Source of the DNA: Streptomyces spongiae
Lineage (GTDB): Bacteria; Actinomycetota; Actinomycetes; Streptomycetales; Streptomycetaceae
DNA: 46,398 nucleotides
NCBI RefSeq assembly: GCF_009377185.1
Contig: NZ_VJZC01000023.1
Span: 1-46,398 of the forward strand
Direction of reading: 5' to 3'
The notes below the pieces were generated by a model. The model had not been told where the DNA came from. It ran no database searches and saw nothing but the letters and a program-made list of their open reading frames with translations. Positions 8,173 through 16,154 of the stretch are shown here, in pieces (positions within the stretch are counted from its first letter, which is position 1; the number at the start of each line of letters is the position of its first letter). The position numbers were made by a program, and so were the translations under genes.

Positions 8173-9672
8173 GTGAGTACCACCTTCGACCGCGGAGCGC
8201 CCGCTTCCGGGAAAACAGACTCGGGCCGCCGCGGCTCACATGCCGTGCGCTGGTGGGTGCTCGTCGTACTGGGCGTGGCACAGCTCATGGTCACGCTCGA
8301 TGCGACCGTCGTGAACATCGCGCTGCCCGAAGCGCAACATGACCTCGGTTTCAGTGACGGCAGCCGGCAGTGGGTCATCACGGGGTACGCCTTGGCGTTC
8401 GGCAGCCTGCTGCTGCTCGGGGGCCGACTCGGTGACCTGTTCGGTCGACGTACGACCTTCGTGACCGGCCTGATCGGTTTCGCGGCCGCATCCGTCGTCG
8501 GCGGCGCGGCCGGCAGCTTCGACATACTTGTGGCGGCACGTGTGGCCCAGGGGTTGTTCGCCGCACTGCTCGCGCCCGCGGCGCTCTCGCTGCTCAGCGT
8601 GACCTTCACCGACCCGGCCGAAAGGCCGAAAGCCTTCGGCATCTTCAGTGCGTTGTCCGGTGCGGGTGCCGCGGTCGGACTCCTGCTCGGCGGCATGCTC
8701 ACCGAATGGGCGTCGTGGCGCTGGGTGATGTACGTGAACGTCATTTTCGCGGGCGTCGCACTGGTCGGCGCATTGCTGTTGCTGGCCAAGCCCGCGGTCA
8801 CCGAGCGGCCCAAGATCGACATTCCTGGCACCGTCGTGGTGAGCGCCGCGCTGTTCGGCATCGTCTACGGGTTCGCGCACGTCGAATCCACCAGTTGGAC
8901 CGACCCGGTCGCCCTCGGCTCCATGATCAGCGGCGTGGTGCTGCTCGCGGTATTCGCCTGGCTGGAGCTCAGGGTCGCGCATCCGCTGCTGCCGCTGCGC
9001 GTCGTGCTGGACCGGACCCGAGGTGGTTCGTTCCTGGCCGTGTTCGTCCTGGGCATGGGGATGTTCTCGATCTTCCTGTTCCTGACCTACTACCTGGAGG
9101 CCAGCATCGGCTACTCGCCGATCGAGGCCGGTCTGTCCTTCCTGCCGATGGTCGGGGGCATCGTCGCCTCGTCGACCACGGTGCCTTCGCTGCTGTTGCC
9201 CAAGGTCGGCCCGAAGGTCGTGGTCAGCGCCGGCTTCCTGGTCTCCGCGTCCGGCATGGCCCTGCTGACCCGGCTCACGCTGGACAGCGGCTACGTCGCC
9301 GACATCATGCCGGGCATGATCCTGTTGGGTCTCGGTATCGGTGCGGTGATGACCACCTCGTTCCAGGGTGCGACCGCAGGCGTGCACCACGAGGACGCGG
9401 GCGTCGCCTCGGCACTGATCAACACCAGCCAGCAGGTGGGCGGCTCGATCAGCACGGCGCTGCTGACCACCGTTGCCTCATCGGCCGCGACCGACTATCT
9501 GTCCTCGCACAAGCCGAGCGCACTGACGGCGGCACAGGCGGGGGTCGAGAGCTATACGGCCACCCTGGCGTGGGGCGCCGGGATCTTCGTGGTCGGTGCG
9601 GTGCTCACGGCGTCCCTGATGCCGAATTCAGCTCTGGCACCGTCGGAGGGCGAGCCTGTGATCGCCCACTGA
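8173..9672 (+). CDS. DHA2-family MFS exporter in the TetR regulon
   Basis: A 499-residue, 14-helix drug:proton antiporter. Helix 1 reads AQLMVTLDATVVNIALPEAQ, motif A is GGRLGDLFGRR, and motif C lies in SGAGAAVGLLLGGML. The C-terminal half has the usual GLSFLPM and LINTSQQVGGSISTALLTTV segments. GTG 8173 is chosen because GAGGAG is four bases upstream. Two palindromic operators precede it, so it is probably derepressed together with the hydrolase, Fe-S protein and SDR genes. It would export the compound sensed by the TetR pair, or a product of the enzymes. A strong hairpin follows the stop codon. Confidence 0.92.
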   Translation: MSTTFDRGAPASGKTDSGRRGSHAVRWWVLVVLGVAQLMVTLDATVVNIALPEAQHDLGFSDGSRQWVITGYALAFGSLLLLGGRLGDLFGRRTTFVTGLIGFAAASVVGGAAGSFDILVAARVAQGLFAALLAPAALSLLSVTFTDPAERPKAFGIFSALSGAGAAVGLLLGGMLTEWASWRWVMYVNVIFAGVALVGALLLLAKPAVTERPKIDIPGTVVVSAALFGIVYGFAHVESTSWTDPVALGSMISGVVLLAVFAWLELRVAHPLLPLRVVLDRTRGGSFLAVFVLGMGMFSIFLFLTYYLEASIGYSPIEAGLSFLPMVGGIVASSTTVPSLLLPKVGPKVVVSAGFLVSASGMALLTRLTLDSGYVADIMPGMILLGLGIGAVMTTSFQGATAGVHHEDAGVASALINTSQQVGGSISTALLTTVASSAATDYLSSHKPSALTAAQAGVESYTATLAWGAGIFVVGAVLTASLMPNSALAPSEGEPVIAH

Positions 9673-9696
9673 GCCTGAATCCACCGTGGTGAGAGA

Positions 9697-9743
9697 TGTC
9701 CTGCGCTGATTGGTGCCCTCCAGGCACACATCAGCGCAGGACA
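9697..9743 (+). terminator. Strong hairpin terminator after the exporter
   Basis: Perfect 14-base arms TGTCCTGCGCTGAT (9697-9710) and ATCAGCGCAGGACA (9730-9743) enclose a loop that itself pairs GTGCC with GGCAC. It sits 25 bases beyond the exporter stop. The remaining DNA up to 9931 shows no gene. Confidence 0.85.
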
Positions 9744-9931
9744 GGGGCATCTCCGAGACGGTCCCGTGCGTTCCGTCCTCAGCAAACCCGTCATCGCCGG
9801 TCGAGGGCACGCACGATGGGGGCCGAGCTTCCGAGGCCGGTGAGACACACCGACCATTCTGGAGACCACGGCGGCGGCGCCGGACTGACTCGGCCGTGGG
9901 CGGCGCCGTAGCGCACCCCGGCCGACATCGT

Positions 9932-9945
9932 AAACCGATCGGTTT
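9932..9945 (+). promoter_or_regulatory. Single TetR operator upstream of the first tetR paralogue
   Basis: A perfect AAACCGATCGGTTT. A TAACCT -10 box lies at 9966-9971, six bases before the ATG, so a leaderless transcript is predicted. The operator overlaps the -35 position. Operator-to-box spacing is identical to that at the second paralogue (12213/12247), which supports autoregulation. Confidence 0.78.
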
Positions 9946-9977
9946 CCCATGGGCCGGAATCGAGTTAACCTCGCAAT

Positions 9978-10547
9978 ATGACCACCGAAGCAATGCCAAG
10001 CTCCCGAGAGCGACTGCTGGAGGCGGCGGCCACGCTCACCTACCGAGACGGCGTCAACATCGGCGTCGACACGCTGTGCAAGGCGGCGGGGGTGTCCAAG
10101 CGCTCCATGTACAAGCTGTTCGAGAGCAAAGGCGAACTGCTGGCGGCGAGCCTGGAGGAACGCGCCTCCGCCTATGTGACGGCGCTCCTTCCCGCGACGG
10201 ACGACAACCGTCCACCCCGCGAGCGGATCCTGCATGTCTTCGAACAGGCGGAGGCGCAGGCGGGTGCACCCGACTTCCAGGGCTGCCGGTACCTCGTCGT
10301 ACAGATCGAGCTCAAGGACCCGAGCCACCCCGCGAGCCGGGTGGCCGCTCGGGTCAAGGAGAACCTGACAGGCTTCTTCCGCGCCGAGGCCGAACAGGGC
10401 GGGGCGAACGACCCGGACCTGCTGGCCCGTCAGCTGATCCTGGTCTTCGACGGCGCCAGCGCCCGTGCGGGAATCAAAGCCGACACGCCGGCCGGTCTCA
10501 TCGCTCCCACCGTGACCGCACTGCTCGATGCGGCGGACATGCGCTGA
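9978..10547 (+). CDS. TetR-family regulator, paralogue 1
   Basis: A 189-residue TetR protein. The DNA-binding domain spans about residues 9-55, with LCKAAGVSKRSMYKLFESKG as the turn and recognition helix. The C-terminal ligand domain contains APDFQGCRYLVVQIELKD and DLLARQLILVFDGASARAGI. By hand count it matches the protein at 12259-12828 in 151 of 189 positions, and the recognition helices differ at one residue (K/Q). Both genes are preceded by one perfect operator at the same distance, so they probably bind the same site and control themselves and each other. No ribosome site precedes ATG 9978, fitting leaderless translation. Confidence 0.9.
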   Translation: MTTEAMPSSRERLLEAAATLTYRDGVNIGVDTLCKAAGVSKRSMYKLFESKGELLAASLEERASAYVTALLPATDDNRPPRERILHVFEQAEAQAGAPDFQGCRYLVVQIELKDPSHPASRVAARVKENLTGFFRAEAEQGGANDPDLLARQLILVFDGASARAGIKADTPAGLIAPTVTALLDAADMR

Positions 10548-10774
10548 CGCATCGTGTGACGAGCAGTTGCGGCGAGCGATGCACTCGGCAAGCCGCAACC
10601 GCCCCCGGTGACCGAGCAACCCCCATGGGGCCCACGCCCCTTGCCAGCCGAGGGCCGGCACCCCGGTCCGACTCGCGGGCTGTGCCCTGATCGCCTGACG
10701 ATTGATCGCCGACGCCCGCGAGGAACCTGATCGACAGTCCGCAGGAGAGGCTCGCCGCTTGGGCTTGCACGCGA

Positions 10775-10811
10775 AAACCGATCGGTTTACGGTGGTGAAA
10801 CTGATCGGTTT
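10775..10811 (+). promoter_or_regulatory. Tandem TetR operators and promoter of the Fe-S protein
   Basis: AAACCGATCGGTTT (10775-10788) and AAACTGATCGGTTT (10798-10811) are spaced 23 bases apart. TTGCAC (10765-10770), a 17-base spacer containing the first operator, and TACGGT (10788-10793) form a clear promoter. The second operator covers the predicted start point near 10800. The surrounding sequence resembles the SDR promoter at 13.4 kb. The upstream 10548-10764 holds nothing else recognisable. Confidence 0.82.
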
Positions 10812-10857
10812 CTCGCCCGTGGCGGCGAGCCTTGTACCCGCACCCCCAGGAGCATGG

Positions 10858-12069
10858 ATGACTGCCGCGCGTGGCACCGAGGGGCAACCCACCCGTCCCC
10901 CGCTTCCGGCGAAGCTGGCGGCCCACCCGTCGGTACGGGCCGTACTCGCCCGGCGCAGGGCCGGTGACGTGGGCCGCCCGCCCGCGGTGATCGACGCGGC
11001 CTGGCTGCGCGAGCTGTGCCTGGCGGCCGGGGCGGACGACGTCGCCGCGGTCAGCCTGGACCACCCGGACCTGGCCGGCGAGCGCGAGCACGCGCTGTCC
11101 GCGTTGCCCGGCACCCGCACCCTGATCGCGATGGCGGTCCGGATGAACCGCGACAACTGCCGCCCCCCCCGCCCGCAGCGTGGCCAACCAGGAGTTCCAC
11201 CAGACCGACGAACAGGCCAACCACGCCGCGCGCAGCGTCACCCAGTCCCTACAGGACGCCGGCTACCGCGCGCTCAATCCCTCCGTCGGCTTTCCCCAGG
11301 AGATGGACCGCTTCCCCAGCGAACGAATCTGGGTGGTGGCGCACAAGACGGTCGCCGTGGCCGCCGGGCTCGGCGTGATGGGCCTGCACCGCAACGTCAT
11401 CCACCCGAAGTTCGGCAGCTTCGTCCTCCTGGTCACCGTCCTGGTGGACGCGGAGGTGAGCGAGTACGGGCAGGCGCTGAACTACAACCCCTGCATCGAC
11501 TGCAAGTTGTGCGTCGCCGCCTGCCCGGTCGGCGCCATCGCCAAGGACGGCTCCTTCGACGCGCTGGCCTGCACCACCCACAACTACCGAGAGTTCATGA
11601 GCGGGTTCACCGACTGGGCGCAGACGGTGGCCGACAGCGAGGACGCGGCCGACTACCGCTCCCGGGTCAGCGATTCCGAGAGCGCCTCCATGTGGCAGAG
11701 CCTGAGCTCTCCGCCCGGCTACAAGTCCGGCTACTGCCTCGCTGTCTGCCCCGCCGGCGAGGACGTCCTCGGCCCGTACCTGGACGACCGCAAGAGCTTC
11801 ATGGACACCGTCCTGCGACCGCTCCAGGACAAGAAGGAAACCCTGTACGTCCTGCCGGACTCCCACGCACAGGAGTACGCCCGGCGCCGCTTCCCCCACA
11901 AGCCCGTCAAGGAAGTCACCGGTGGCTGGCATCCCCCGGCGAGGCGTTCCGCGTCCACCGACCGAGAGACCCGTACGTCATGAGCGGCAGTCACCCCTTT
12001 TACGACCGCCAGGGCCTGCACCGCATCCCGGCGGAGACGATGCTGGAGAAGACCGCCGTACGGGCATGA
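10858..12069 (+). pseudogene. QueG/reductive-dehalogenase-like 4Fe-4S protein, frameshifted twice
   Basis: ATG 10858 has AGGAG upstream. The first frame covers residues 1-103, up to RMNRDNCR. A second frame carries the middle (ANQEFHQTDEQANHAARSVT, then VAAGLGVMGLHRNVI). It also carries two iron-sulfur motifs, CIDCKLCVAACPVGAI (C-x2-C-x2-C-x3-CP) and CLAVCPAGED (C-x3-CP). The final 40 residues, ending in MLEKTAVRA, return to the first frame with excellent codon bias. Removing one C from the C8 run at 11163-11170 and adding one to the C5 run near 11933-11937 joins everything into one protein of about 403 residues. Architecture resembles epoxyqueuosine reductase and reductive dehalogenases, without an obvious QueG HEAT tail. 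Likely a reductive, possibly corrinoid-dependent, enzyme; substrate unknown. Two operators in its promoter place it in the TetR regulon. Confidence 0.75.
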
Positions 12070-12212
12070 CGGCAGGTCACCCAAGACGAGCCGTTACTCG
12101 GAGTGGCCCCGGCGTGCGTCGTCCTGACGGGGACGGCAGGCGCGCACACCATCATGGCTCGGCGACAGCCCTTCCCCCAGGCCGTCGCCGAGCCCTCGCC
12201 GGAGACCTCCGG

Positions 12213-12226
12213 AAACCGATCGGTTT
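12213..12226 (+). promoter_or_regulatory. Single TetR operator upstream of the second tetR paralogue
   Basis: A perfect AAACCGATCGGTTT lies 27-28 bases (centre to box) upstream of TAACCT (12247-12252), which ends six bases before ATG 12259. The layout is identical to that at 9932/9966/9978. Predicted leaderless, autoregulated promoter; -35-like TTTTCA at 12224-12229. Confidence 0.78.
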
Positions 12227-12258
12227 TCATTTCGTCCACTCCGGGTTAACCTCACGGC

Positions 12259-12828
12259 ATGAGCACCGAAGTGAAACTGAGCCCCAGGGAGCGCCTGCTG
12301 GAGGCGGCGGCCACGCTCACCTACCGAGACGGCGTCAGCATCGGCGTCGAGGCGCTGTGCAAGGCGGCGGGGGTGTCGAAGCGCTCCATGTATCAGCTGT
12401 TCGAGAGCAAGGACGAACTCCTGGCAGTGAGCCTGAAGGAGCGCGCCTCCGCCTACGTGGCGACTCTCCTGCCCGCGATGGACGACGGCCGGTCACCCCG
12501 CGAGCGGATCCTGCACGTTTTCGAGCAGGTGGAATCGCAGGCAGGAGCGCCCGACTTCCAAGGCTGTCGGTATCTGGCCGTGCAGGTCGAACTCAAGGAC
12601 CAGAGTCACCCGGCGAGCCGCGTGGCCCACCAAGTCAAGGCGAATCTGACGGCCTTCTTCCGCACCGAGGCCGAGCAGGGCGGGGCGGGCGATCCCGATC
12701 TGCTGGCCCGACAGCTCAGCCTGGTCTTCGACGGCGCGAGCGCCCGCGCGGGGATTCAGGCCGACAGCCTGACCGGGCTCGTCGCGCCCACCGTGACGAC
12801 CCTGCTCGACGCGGCAGGCGTGCACTGA
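12259..12828 (+). CDS. TetR-family regulator, paralogue 2
   Basis: A 189-residue TetR protein about 80% identical to the one at 9978-10547. The helix-turn-helix reads LCKAAGVSKRSMYQLFESKD. The ligand-binding part keeps APDFQGCRYLAVQVELKD and LVFDGASARAGIQAD. Most differences between the copies are in the C-terminal domain, so the two may bind the same DNA but respond to different ligands, or form heterodimers; this is inference. The start is fixed by the -10 box six bases upstream and the MSTE opening shared in form with MTTE of paralogue 1. Confidence 0.9.
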   Translation: MSTEVKLSPRERLLEAAATLTYRDGVSIGVEALCKAAGVSKRSMYQLFESKDELLAVSLKERASAYVATLLPAMDDGRSPRERILHVFEQVESQAGAPDFQGCRYLAVQVELKDQSHPASRVAHQVKANLTAFFRTEAEQGGAGDPDLLARQLSLVFDGASARAGIQADSLTGLVAPTVTTLLDAAGVH

Positions 12829-12852
12829 CGCATCGCCGCCCAGAAGACTCCC

Positions 12853-13374
12853 TCACCTCCCGGCACCCACTGGAAGCCCGGTGGCCGTGAGCGTGTTGCC
12901 GAGCATGCCGCAGGCGAAGAAGCCTGCGGTCTTGTCATCAGCGCCCCCAGCGACAGGTGCACGGTTTCCCAGATACTCATCCAGCCGGCCCGGACGACCT
13001 CACCGATCAGGCCATCGCCCTGCACTTCGGAGGCCGCCACGGCGACATATCCCTGCCTCTGCACCAGGAGCGTTTCGGGGCGCGTCGAGATCAGCTGCGC
13101 ACAGGCGTCCGCCATCATCTGCCGGGCTTGCTCGCCTCCCTCCACCCCGTCGGCCGCCTCCTCGCAAGCCAAGCGAGTGCCTTCCGCGCTCCGCACCAGA
13201 GCGGCGACGAAGATCGCCTTCTTGTCCGGGAAAAGCCGGAAGAGATACGGCTGCTTGACACCGACCCTCGGCGATCGCAGCGGTGGTGGTGCCGCGGTAG
13301 CCGACGATCGCGAACTCGGCGATCGCCGCGCGAATGACGTTCTCACGCCGCTCCTGCTCACTGATCCGGCCCAT
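12853..13374 (-). pseudogene. Third TetR-family regulator, broken by frameshifts
   Basis: ATG 13374 opens GRISEQERRENVIRAAIAEF and continues to TTTAAIAE, then the frame is lost. The neighbouring frame continues with VGVKQPYLFRLFPDKKAIF, the recognition helix, and the ligand domain to WMSIWETVHLSLGA. The last part (DDKTAGFFACGMLGNTL, stop at 12853) is in a third frame. The second break falls in a G5 run near 12945; the first, near 13262, needs two bases restored. The protein belongs to a different TetR subgroup from the two paralogues. It lies divergent from the SDR at 13468, with the operator pair between them, so it could have been an older local regulator. Confidence 0.75.
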
Positions 13375-13407
13375 GGCGGCATTCTCCCTGCTTGAACTCG
13401 CATGCGA

Positions 13408-13445
13408 AAACCGATCGGTTTACCCTAGCGGAAACTGATCGGCTT
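13408..13445 (+). promoter_or_regulatory. Tandem TetR operators and promoter of the first SDR
   Basis: AAACCGATCGGTTT (13408-13421) and AAACTGATCGGCTT (13432-13445) are spaced 24 bases apart. TACCCT (13421-13426) is the -10, with TCGCAT 17 bases upstream as a weak -35. The segment is clearly related to the Fe-S protein promoter at 10765-10811. It may also repress the divergent third tetR. Confidence 0.8.
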
Positions 13446-13467
13446 CGAGTGGGTGCGGGAGTCCAGG

Positions 13468-14282
13468 ATGACGACAGATCGGCCGGTGGCACTCGTGACG
13501 GGTGCGTCATCCGGCATCGGGAAGGAAACCGCGCTCGCCCTCGTCGTGGCCGGATTCAACGTGGTCGGCACAAGCCGTGGCACCTCACGCGTCACCCCGC
13601 TCGACGGCATGACGTTCCTCGGACTCGACGTCGCCAGTGACGCCTCGGTCGCCGCAACGGTCCAGGAAGTGAGCGAGCGGTTCGGGCGGATCGACGTCCT
13701 GATCAACAACGCCGGCGTCGGCTCGATGTGGGCGGCGGAGGAAACCTCCGTCGAGCAGGCCCGGCCCCTCTTCGACACCAACGTCTTCGGGGTCATGCGC
13801 ATGGTGAACGAGGTCCTGCCGCACATGCGTGCCCAGCGACGCGGGCGCATCATCAACATCTCGTCCGTGCTCGGGTTCCTGCCCCAGCCCTACATGGCCG
13901 CCTACGCCGCCTCCAAGCACGCGATCGAGGGCTACACCGAGTCCCTGGACCACGAGATCCGTGACCACGGCGTCCGGGCGCTCATCATCGAACCCGCCTA
14001 CACCAGGACCGGATTCGAGGCCAACAGCGCGAAGCCCGACACCCCCTGCACGCGTACGCGCAGCAGCGGCAGACCGTCGACCGCGTGATGGCGGAGGCCG
14101 TCAGAGGCGGCGACGCCCCCGCCGTCGTCGCCCAGGCGATCGTCGCGGCAGCGACCGACACGAAGCCGAAGCCCCGCTACACCGCCGGTCCCTTGGCCGG
14201 ACGCGCACGCCTACTGCGCCGCCTCGCTCCCGCCGCGGTCTTCGACAAGCAGATCCGCAAGATGAACCAGCTGGCCGGCTGA
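13468..14282 (+). pseudogene. Short-chain dehydrogenase/reductase with C-terminal frameshift
   Basis: A classical SDR. The cofactor motif is TGASSGIG (about residues 11-18), NNAG follows in LINNAGVGSMW, the catalytic Ser is in NISSVLG, and the YxxxK motif is YAASKHAIEGY. ATG 13468 has GGAG seven bases upstream. The first frame runs out at 14088; the natural end (MAEAVRGGDAPAVVAQAIVA to IRKMNQLAG) is in another frame up to 14282. Changing the C5 run at 14042-14046 to C6 joins them (DTPLHAYAQQRQTVDRV). The repaired protein has about 270 residues, normal for the family. The active site is upstream of the break, but the C-terminal part shapes the substrate pocket. Member of the TetR regulon. Confidence 0.82.
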
Positions 14283-14387
14283 CGCACAGGCGCTGCCCGG
14301 GCTTTCCGAACAGCCGCGCCGCCACCGGCCGACGCAGGATTCTCCACCGGGCCGCCGGTCTGCCCACCATCAGCTCCGGCAAGCGAA

Positions 14388-14416
14388 AGGGCCCACCGAC
14401 TCCGTCGGCGGGCCCT
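14388..14416. terminator. Bidirectional hairpin terminator
   Basis: Arms at 14388-14400 and 14404-14416 (AGGGCCC-x-CCGAC against GTCGG-x-GGGCCCT) pair with one mismatch around a TCC loop. They lie between the convergent SDR (stop 14282) and barrel-protein gene (stop 14432). Confidence 0.75.
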
Positions 14417-14431
14417 CACGAAAGATCGAGG

Positions 14432-14803
14432 CTAAGGCTTGAGCACCGCCAGTACATCGTCGAGCGAAACGTCGGTGGGGTCACTCATATCGGAACCATC
14501 GAACGTCTGCCAGATATAGGACGCCGTCCCGCTCTCCCGCAGCGGATGCAGGTCGGCCAATTCCGGATCGTCCCGGAACCTGTTGAATGCCTCTTCGGAC
14601 TCCCATTCAACGAGGAACAGAACCTGCCGTGGCGCGAGGTCACCAGCTACGTTGTCCCGGAAGCGACCAAACGCCACCATTCGACCACCGTACCGCGGAG
14701 CCGCTTCCGGCAAGCGGCTGAAATACGCAAGGTATTTCTCCAGGTCGACCACGTCAAACATATTCAGGGCGTAAAACATCTTCTTCTCTGAATTCGCACT
14801 CAT
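14432..14803 (-). CDS. DUF1330-like dimeric alpha/beta-barrel protein
   Basis: A 123-residue protein of ferredoxin-like fold. It has an early FYALNMFDVVDLEKYLAYFS strand-helix unit, GGRMVAFG, and QVLFLVEWESEEAFNRFRDD, the W-x-s-x-e-x-a-x-x-F pattern of DUF1330 and related monooxygenase-like barrels. ATG 14803 is preferred because GGAGAGG lies about ten bases upstream. It follows the SDR gene at 14863 by 60 bases on the same strand and is probably in the same operon, under the paired TetR operators at 15585-15622. Role unknown; such proteins may bind or oxidise small hydrophobic compounds. Confidence 0.75.
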   Translation of the reverse strand: MSANSEKKMFYALNMFDVVDLEKYLAYFSRLPEAAPRYGGRMVAFGRFRDNVAGDLAPRQVLFLVEWESEEAFNRFRDDPELADLHPLRESGTASYIWQTFDGSDMSDPTDVSLDDVLAVLKP

Positions 14804-14862
14804 TGCTAATACCCTCTCCGGTGAGTTGCGGTTGGTGGTGAGGGCCCCGCCGGGGACCCGGT

Positions 14863-15564
14863 CTACTTGGTGAGCTGGGGGTACAGCCCTGCCAGGTCGC
14901 CGGCCAGGCCCGCCTTGACCTGCCGGGAGATGTCGTCGGCGAGCACCTCGTACGCGCCGGTCTCGACGCCGTCGAGGGCGAGGGAGGCGACGTCACGGGG
15001 GTCGGACTTGGGCGCCTCGACGCCGGCCGCGAGGTCCGTATCGACGTAGCCGACGTGCAGTCCGGTGACAGCGATGCCGCGCGACTGAAGCTCCAGGCGC
15101 AGGGAGTTGGTCTGCGACCACAGGGCGGCCTTGGAGGCGCTGTAGGAGCCGCCGAGGGCCAGCCAGGAAAGCACGGAGTGCACGTTCAGGACGTGGCCGC
15201 CACCATTGCGCTCGATGACCGGCACGAAGGCCCGGGCGACCAGAAGCGGGCCGTAGAAGTTCGCCTCGAACTCCCGGCGTATGTCGTCGATCGGGGAGTC
15301 GAGGAAGGACGCGCCGACCGAGGCACCGGCGTTGTTGATCAGTACGGTGACGTCCTGCGCCTGCGCGGCAGCGGCCGCCACGGAAGCCGGGTCCGTGACC
15401 TCCAGCGCCACCGGGACCGCATCCGGGTGCGTCACGCCGCGCGGATCACGGGCCGTGGCGTAGACCTTGCCGGCACCGCGCACATACAGCTCTTCCACGA
15501 GCGCCTTGCCTATGCCGCGGCTGCCGCCGGTGACGAAGACGTTCGCGCCCTTCAAAACAGTCAT
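14863..15564 (-). CDS. Short-chain dehydrogenase/reductase (intact)
   Basis: A 233-residue SDR with TGGSRGIGKA (cofactor site), LINNAGASVG, the active-site Ser in NVHSVLSW and YSASK as the catalytic Tyr/Lys motif; HVGYVDTDLAAG follows as usual. An Arg in ATARDP suggests NADP preference. ATG 15564 has GGGGAGAG just upstream. The promoter carries two perfect TetR operators. The leader has been copied to the hydrolase gene at 7.5 kb. It is the first gene of a probable two-gene operon with the barrel protein. Confidence 0.9.
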   Translation of the reverse strand: MTVLKGANVFVTGGSRGIGKALVEELYVRGAGKVYATARDPRGVTHPDAVPVALEVTDPASVAAAAAQAQDVTVLINNAGASVGASFLDSPIDDIRREFEANFYGPLLVARAFVPVIERNGGGHVLNVHSVLSWLALGGSYSASKAALWSQTNSLRLELQSRGIAVTGLHVGYVDTDLAAGVEAPKSDPRDVASLALDGVETGAYEVLADDISRQVKAGLAGDLAGLYPQLTK

Positions 15565-15584
15565 GACTCTCCCCGGAGAACGTG

Positions 15585-15622
15585 AAACCGATCGGTTTCC
15601 AGAAGGGTAAACCGATCGGTTT
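15585..15622 (-). promoter_or_regulatory. Tandem TetR operators and promoter of the second SDR
   Basis: Two perfect AAACCGATCGGTTT sites (15585-15598 and 15609-15622), 24 bases apart. On the minus strand TTGCGT, 17 bases (holding the upstream operator) and TACCCT form the promoter, and the downstream operator covers the start point. The best-preserved member of the set. Confidence 0.83.
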
Positions 15623-15689
15623 CCCGACGCAAGCTCAAGCGTCGATCCGAACCCCGCCGCATCGGCGGGTGCGCTCGGGCGGCCGGAGC

Positions 15690-15815
15690 ACGCGAGACGG
15701 CCGCGAGGGTGCCGGGAAAGGGCGCACGCTCCGGCAGCACCGCCCCGACGAGGGCCTCGGCCGCTCCCGGGGCGGCTTCACCAGCAAGCTCCACCTCTCG
15801 GGCGAGGGCGAGTGA
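15690..15815 (+). pseudogene. IS5-like transposase, internal remnant
   Basis: The frame contains RPDEGLGRSRGGFTSKLHLS, the conserved segment around the first catalytic region of IS5-group DDE transposases (GxxRGGxTTKxHLxxD). It stops at 15813-15815. No start and no remaining catalytic domain are visible. It may derive from the same type of element as the scar at 722-853. Confidence 0.55.
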
Positions 15816-16154
15816 CGCCAAGGGTGACGCCAAGAAGGGGCCAGCTATCCATGTGCACACGCAACGGCTCCGCGCAGTCGGCCCTGGCACGGACGGCCCC
15901 ATGCGAAAGGTGGGCCACTTCACGCGGCACCCACCCGTCGCCGAGCGCCGTGCCCATAGCGTGCCCATAAGACCGGTGAACCACGGTCAACTACGGTGCG
16001 ATCATGCGCCCCGGGCGCCACACCAAGGCACGTATGCCCAGGTCAGAGGCTACCCGGCTCCCCAAGCGCCGTGGCTTCCCAAGCTGATCGTCTGGATCAC
16101 CGATGTCTTCATCGAGCAGGGCCGCAGCTTCCTGCGGGCCCTGCGGGCGGTTGC
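15816..16154. other. Non-coding stretch between IS5 scrap and ABC permease
   Basis: No convincing gene. GTGCCCATA occurs twice, eleven bases apart, near 15951-15971, and is followed by a short AT-richer segment near 15975-16000. This could be an old recombination junction, but nothing proves it. Confidence 0.35.

Noticed and set aside
15951..15971. Repeat of GTGCCCATA as an attachment site
   Set aside because: Too short, no tRNA gene or integrase beside it, and no second copy seen elsewhere in the window.
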